Source: Flavobacterium psychroterrae (lineage in GTDB: Bacteria > Bacteroidota > Bacteroidia > Flavobacteriales > Flavobacteriaceae). Taken from it: a DNA stretch of 64,000 nucleotides. Location: positions 96,303 to 160,302 of the forward strand of contig NZ_JAGYVZ010000014.1 in assembly GCF_018380615.1 (NCBI RefSeq). Reading direction: 5' to 3'. This document shows positions 60,869 through 64,000 of the stretch, piece by piece. The notes beneath the pieces were generated by a model. It saw only the letters and a list, made by a program, of their open reading frames with translations. It made no database searches and had not been told where the DNA came from. Each line of letters begins with the position of its first letter. Positions within the stretch are counted from its first letter, which is position 1. A program made the translations under genes and the position numbers.

Positions 60869-61573
60869 ATGAACACAGAAATTAAAACACCGGTTATCAA
60901 TTTAAATAATCTTTCCGAAAAAGACTTAAGAGCTGAACTTGTTAAAAGACAAAATGCAAAAGCGGACATCAAAGCAACATTAGAAGAATTGAAGTCTGAA
61001 AGCATACCATTATATTTTGATGAGCTTAAAAAGTGGTCTGACGAAGGCGTGAGAATCAAATCACATATTTTTAAGGAAATCAAGTCGATGTTAGAAATGA
61101 AACTTGAAGCTTACAGCGAGAAAACAGATCAAAAAAGCCACACTTTCACTACTAAGGAAGGCACAAGTATTATAATAGGTTACAATGAAAATGCCGGCTA
61201 TACTGATGATGTTTTTATAGGAGTAGCAAAAGTAAAAAGTTTCATCAACTCCCTAATTAGCGATAAAAAAACGGCAGGATTAGTAAATCAGATTAATCGA
61301 TTGTTGCGTCCTGATAAAAAAGGAAATCTTGATCCAAAAAGAGTCTTAGAACTAAAGCAAATGGCAAATGAGTATAACGATATTGGATTGATTGAAGGCG
61401 TTGAAATCATCGAAAACGCATATAACCCGAAGTTATCCAGTTGGTATATTAAAGCAAGTTTTAAAAACAACGTTGGAATAGAACAAAACTTACCTCTTTC
61501 AATGTCTTCAATACCTTTTCCCGAAAATTTTGATCTAAGTTTTTTGTTACCACAGGACGATGCAACCGAGTAG
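60869..61573 (+). CDS. DUF3164 family phage protein
   Basis: A 234-residue protein with the DUF3164 style: an N-terminal coiled region (about 15-60), VRIKSHIFKEIKSMLEMKLEAYSEK, TTKEGTSIIIGYNENAGYTDD, and KGNLDPKRVLELKQMANEYNDIGLIEGVEIIENAY. DUF3164 proteins are regular members of Mu-like phages, which supports the Mu call. The molecular role is unknown. Confidence 0.85.
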   Translation: MNTEIKTPVINLNNLSEKDLRAELVKRQNAKADIKATLEELKSESIPLYFDELKKWSDEGVRIKSHIFKEIKSMLEMKLEAYSEKTDQKSHTFTTKEGTSIIIGYNENAGYTDDVFIGVAKVKSFINSLISDKKTAGLVNQINRLLRPDKKGNLDPKRVLELKQMANEYNDIGLIEGVEIIENAYNPKLSSWYIKASFKNNVGIEQNLPLSMSSIPFPENFDLSFLLPQDDATE

Positions 61574-61739
61574 TAATAATCTAAGTACGATCATATTATT
61601 AGGGGTCCTGCTAATAATAACCAACCGAAAGCCAATAGCCACTTATACTGAGTGGCTAAAATTTAAAATTAGAATAACCTATAAACTTTGGCAAAATGAC
61701 CGTAAAAATAATACCAATAGAAGATCACAGCAAATATAG
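61560..61739 (+). CDS. Small membrane peptide, overlapping frame
   Basis: A 59-residue frame, ATG at 61560, which overlaps the DUF3164 end by 14 bases and the next gene by 44. It has one hydrophobic helix (LSTIILLGVLLII) followed by a basic tail. It fills an otherwise empty 122-bp gap. It may be real, but the overlap with 61696-61905 is large for a phage. Confidence 0.45.
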   Translation: MQPSSNNLSTIILLGVLLIITNRKPIATYTEWLKFKIRITYKLWQNDRKNNTNRRSQQI

Positions 61740-61905
61740 CGTTAACGGACATCTTTTAATTCAGGTATCTGAGACACAATGGATAGTTCCAAATCCTTTG
61801 GATTCGCTATCCCAAATCGAAAAAAAAGCATTCACTGTTTACAAGACGATAATTATAGATAATCCAAGATTTAAAAAGCACCCGAAATCAACATACAAAA
61901 TATAA
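61696..61905 (+). CDS. Small phage hypothetical protein
   Basis: A 69-residue protein (KIIPIEDHSKYSVNGHLLIQVSETQWIVPNPLDSLSQIEKKAF) with strand-rich character. It is 6 bp before the next gene. No family recognised. Confidence 0.6.
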   Translation: MTVKIIPIEDHSKYSVNGHLLIQVSETQWIVPNPLDSLSQIEKKAFTVYKTIIIDNPRFKKHPKSTYKI

Positions 61906-61911
61906 TACAAT

Positions 61912-62106
61912 ATGAAAAACTTCAACAAACTATTAGCATTTGACGAATTAATGAAAACCATAAAAACAAATACAGATGATCCTTTATCAGAGGCTATTAA
62001 AAAATTAATAGACGGTCAGGATTATTTGCAAACAATACATGACGAAGCTTTTGCAGCAGGATTTGAAAAAGGATGTGACGCAACTAATAAAGTAAACGAG
62101 CTATGA
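61912..62106 (+). CDS. Small phage hypothetical protein
   Basis: A 64-residue acidic, helical protein (KLLAFDELMKTIKTNTDDPLSEAIKKLIDGQDYL). It overlaps the next gene by 4 bases (ATGA). No family recognised. Confidence 0.6.
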   Translation: MKNFNKLLAFDELMKTIKTNTDDPLSEAIKKLIDGQDYLQTIHDEAFAAGFEKGCDATNKVNEL

Positions 62107-62420
62107 TCAAAGCTAAAACCCCTCAAGTCTACAGCGGAACCGGTTCCGCTGTAGACAACTACAACAAACCCAAAAAACAGCTTGAAAACATTTTAAATAG
62201 TGGCAAAAAGCAAAGCAATTCTAATTGGGGTCTGTTTGACAATAATAATCAGCAGCACAAAATGATCTTATCTCACTTACGAACACTTCAATGGGTTGTG
62301 CCTAATGAAAAGTGGGGCGAAGTTCCAGACTTAAACAGGCTTAGTGATTTTTTAAAGAGTGATAAATCGCCAGTTAAAAAGTCTTTAAAGAAATGGGCGA
62401 AACGGAGCTTTCAAAAATGA
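62103..62420 (+). CDS. Phage hypothetical protein containing a 30-bp palindrome
   Basis: A 105-residue protein with a flexible N-terminus and a C-terminal helical part (KMILSHLRTLQWVVPNEKWGEVPDLNRLSDFLKSD), faintly like Mu gp16/GemA-type regulators in context but not assignable. Codons 9-18 (VYSGTGSAVD) are made by a perfect 30-bp palindrome at 62127-62156. Confidence 0.65.
   Translation: MIKAKTPQVYSGTGSAVDNYNKPKKQLENILNSGKKQSNSNWGLFDNNNQQHKMILSHLRTLQWVVPNEKWGEVPDLNRLSDFLKSDKSPVKKSLKKWAKRSFQK
62127..62156. repeat. Perfect 30-bp palindrome
   Basis: The half GTCTACAGCGGAACC is followed at once by its exact reverse complement, with no spacer. It is GC-rich (18 of 30) in AT-rich DNA and lies inside a small phage gene. 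It could be a protein binding site of phage or host. Confidence 0.9.
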
Positions 62421-62462
62421 TCAGTTGTTTTGAATTAATGGTAGTTAAAAAATATAAATAAC

Positions 62463-62687
62463 ATGACTTACTTTTTAATATTTATCGCACTGTTAATAGC
62501 CTTCTTTATTGCCTTAGTTACTGCTTTTATAACGGTGATATATCTCGTTTGTAAAATGGAATTAGCAGAACAAGAAGAAGAAGATCAATGGCTATTTAAA
62601 GCTCATTGCTTCGAATGTGAAATCGAGATGCCTGTCAAAGAAAAAAACGGAAGCCTTTACTGTTCCAATTGTGGTCTGAGGCATTAA
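62463..62687 (+). CDS. Small membrane protein with zinc ribbon
   Basis: A 74-residue protein: N-terminal helix (about 3-32, LIFIALLIAFFIALVTAFITVIYLVC) and a C-terminal CxxC pair set (CFECEIEMPV, YCSNCGLRH) forming a zinc ribbon. Topology should place the ribbon in the cytoplasm. No family recognised. Confidence 0.7.
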   Translation: MTYFLIFIALLIAFFIALVTAFITVIYLVCKMELAEQEEEDQWLFKAHCFECEIEMPVKEKNGSLYCSNCGLRH

Positions 62688-62689
62688 AT

Positions 62690-62833
62690 ATGAAGATTTA
62701 TAGTATTACGGAAGAATGTCCACACGACATAGCCGAAATAAGAGTGCTAGAAGTTACTTGTGGTTGTGAAACCACAGTACTCATTTGCATAGAATGCGGA
62801 AAACGATTAACAGAGCCTAAAACAGAATGTTAA
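62690..62833 (+). CDS. Small Cys-rich phage protein
   Basis: A 47-residue frame, ATG at 62690 to TAA at 62833, filling the gap between two genes (2 bp and 0 bp). It has CPHD, TCGCE and CIECGKRL, i.e. four Cys in two pairs that can hold zinc. Its tight fit in the gene row supports it. Confidence 0.7.
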   Translation: MKIYSITEECPHDIAEIRVLEVTCGCETTVLICIECGKRLTEPKTEC

Positions 62834-63103
62834 ATGAATAATGAATTTACAAAACACGAAGCGAGATTTAATTCGCATTATCCTTTGCATAAATACGAAC
62901 TGAATATGAAGATCAGGAAATTTGTTTATGTTAATAATCTTCTGCTACCCGGAGACTTTTCTACACATCCTTATTCTCTTTATCAAAGTGAATCTCCTGA
63001 CCGAGGATTTGAATACGCAGTTATATTTCTAGCTCGTGTTAAAACACCAGACGATATACTTCGCGAACAATTAGAATATCAAATCAAAAATTTGGAATCA
63101 TGA
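62834..63103 (+). CDS. Phage hypothetical protein
   Basis: An 89-residue protein (HYPLHKYELNMKIRKFVYVNNLLLPGDFSTHPYSL). It starts right after the previous stop and overlaps the next gene by 4 bases. No motif recognised. Confidence 0.65.
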   Translation: MNNEFTKHEARFNSHYPLHKYELNMKIRKFVYVNNLLLPGDFSTHPYSLYQSESPDRGFEYAVIFLARVKTPDDILREQLEYQIKNLES

Positions 63104-63459
63104 AAATAATTACAAGCAAAGAAACCCTTCTAAAAAAACTAAAGAAGGAAAACATATTGAGCAATGGTCGTATTTGTTATTTAACTGACTTTCACAAAAC
63201 CAAGTGTGGAAAAGTCTTAGTTGAAAAATTAATAAAAGATCGAACATTAGAAAAAACCAGAGGTTATGGAGCGTGGTTTGAGACTGAATGGAAATTACGT
63301 AAGCCTGTAGGTAATCATTTGGGTGTTGACATATTTTTAGATCATACCAGGAATCAATACTTTTTTAAGGTAAAGAAAGGAGTTTATGATATTGACACAT
63401 ATCAATACTGTATCGCTAAACTGGAATATTTAAACAAATTAGGAGAAAAGTTAACATGA
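63100..63459 (+). CDS. Phage hypothetical protein
   Basis: A 119-residue basic protein (KETLLKKLKKENILSNGRICYLTDFHKTKCGK). The row VEKLIKDRTLEKTRGYGAWFETEWKL might be a helix-turn-helix-like or structural region, but nothing can be named. Coupled to both neighbours by 4-base overlaps. Confidence 0.65.
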   Translation: MKIITSKETLLKKLKKENILSNGRICYLTDFHKTKCGKVLVEKLIKDRTLEKTRGYGAWFETEWKLRKPVGNHLGVDIFLDHTRNQYFFKVKKGVYDIDTYQYCIAKLEYLNKLGEKLT

Positions 63460-63788
63460 AAATAGATTTAAGATTAACACCCGAAAACGCCATAATAATC
63501 GCAGCAACTATTGAGGCAGTTTATAACACAAATGCCATTACTCGCAGAAATAAAGCAGTTTTATCAATTGCGTTGGATGTTGCTGCTAAACTCGATGCAA
63601 AAGCGGTATTGGCAAAAGGAAAAAAGAATCATTTCGACGCTAAAAAGAAAATAAAAGTTTCTCTAAAATTCCACGAAGCCGATATGTTAGAATTATTATT
63701 GCTTCAACAGATAAAAAATGTTCAAGAGCCTTATATCAGACAACAAATTCAAAAAACAATTGACGATCTAAACCAAAAATTAGCGTAA
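63456..63788 (+). CDS. Phage hypothetical protein
   Basis: A 110-residue, mostly helical protein (LTPENAIIIAATIEAVYNTNAITRRNKAVLSIALDVAAKLDAKAVLAKGKK, then LLLLQQIKNVQEPYIRQQIQKT). No family recognised. Its stop shares one base with the next small frame. Confidence 0.65.
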   Translation: MKIDLRLTPENAIIIAATIEAVYNTNAITRRNKAVLSIALDVAAKLDAKAVLAKGKKNHFDAKKKIKVSLKFHEADMLELLLLQQIKNVQEPYIRQQIQKTIDDLNQKLA

Positions 63789-63895
63789 TGAGGCAAACGA
63801 AAACACTTAAAAAGCCAACCCTTAAAGCGGAAACCATCTTTGACACCGAAAAGAGATTACATCAGGAGGCCAAATGCAAATTCTGGCAAAAGTGA
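63788..63895 (+). CDS. Short frame at the IS boundary, perhaps truncated
   Basis: A 35-residue basic frame (MRQTKTLKKPTLKAETIFD) whose stop lies about 14 bp before the repeats at 63909. It may be the 5' part of a phage gene interrupted by the insertion element. Confidence 0.45.
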   Translation: MRQTKTLKKPTLKAETIFDTEKRLHQEAKCKFWQK

Positions 63896-63908
63896 GCATA
63901 CCATTCCG

Positions 63909-63994
63909 GTAAAAGAGATCAGTTGATTCCGGTTTAAAGTGACCACCCTATTCTTGTAAAAGAGATCAGTTGATTCCGGTTCAAAGTGACCACC
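63909..63994. repeat. 39-bp direct repeats, likely end of an IS21-like element
   Basis: Two copies, 63909-63947 and 63956-63994, 47 bp apart, with one mismatch (key words AAAAGAGATCAGTTGATTCCGG and AAAGTGACCACC). A partial third copy precedes them (CATACCATTCCGGTAAAAG). IS21-family insertion sequences carry such multiple terminal repeats for transposase binding. The IS genes would lie beyond the window. Confidence 0.7.
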
Positions 63995-64000
63995 TCAAAA

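Larger units (their letters stand above)
52127..64000. mobile_element. Integrated element at tRNA-Met, containing a Mu-like prophage; right end not in window
   Basis: The serine recombinase overlaps the tRNA, and no second copy of the tRNA 3' part is visible up to 64000, so the right attachment site lies outside the window. From about 54860 the content changes to that of a Mu-like transposable phage: repressor, DDE transposase, MuB-like ATPase, DUF3164. The two may be one composite or a Mu-like phage next to an older recombinase island. Confidence 0.7.

Overview
The window looks like a Flavobacterium-type chromosome (Bacteroidota). The DNA is AT-rich. Promoters follow the Bacteroidota pattern TTG / TAnnTTTG. 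The gene set is typical of the group: TamL/TamB, GSCFA, DUF4374, DUF3526 permeases, a GxxExxY protein and CarboxypepD-regulatory-like outer-membrane proteins.

1-5.1 kb (+ strand): the end of a DUF4374 protein, a large lipoprotein and a pair of DUF3526 ABC-2 permeases, closed by a strong terminator.

5.1-20.5 kb is the most interesting part: a zinc-limitation island. A His-rich Fur/Zur-family regulator (18293-18676) diverges from an 11-gene minus-strand operon (18123 to 10099). That operon encodes a thioredoxin-reductase-like flavoprotein, a COG0523 GTPase metallochaperone, a MogA/MoaB protein, ThrS, dCTP deaminase, HisI, FolE, a second Fur-family protein, an LCIB-type beta-carbonic-anhydrase-like protein, a hypothetical and a QueD/PTPS protein. 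COG0523 proteins beside copies of zinc enzymes are a known signature of Zur regulons. Next come a MerC-like membrane protein and an acid phosphatase. Last is a compact operon that I do not recognise: a 33-residue peptide ending in a Gly-Gly plus HCSKCGHC motif, a strong hairpin, a GRDP/DUF1399-like protein, a protein with a PqqD-like C-terminus, a MATE exporter and a SAM methyltransferase. Three promoters (before the peptide, before merC, before the 11-gene operon) carry GCAACAnTGTTGC or a degenerate form of it, placed 17-18 bp upstream of a TATATTTR -7 box. The peptide operon therefore appears to belong to the same zinc regulon, and I propose it as a candidate metal-starvation RiPP-like (zincophore-like) system.

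20.5-52 kb is mostly core genome: an aromatic amino acid hydroxylase, DUF4230, TamL/TamB, GSCFA, a lipoprotein, an ABC exporter, GxxExxY flanked by inverted repeats, AlaS, an M23 peptidase, a MerR regulator, LemA and two TPM proteins, an Rrf2 regulator followed by a 37-residue peptide ending MMCMCW and a TonB receptor, an outer-membrane beta-barrel protein, Der and Era. Several non-coding stretches hold dispersed repeats, and one holds a decayed copy of the zur 3' end.

52-64 kb is mobile DNA. A large serine recombinase overlaps the 3' half of an initiator tRNA-Met gene. Beyond it is the left part of a Mu-like transposable prophage (S24 repressor, two operators, small early protein, DDE transposase, MuB-like ATPase, second P-loop ATPase, DUF3164 and a run of small genes). 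It contains a perfect 30-bp palindrome. At the right edge, 39-bp direct repeats resemble the end of an IS21-family insertion sequence.
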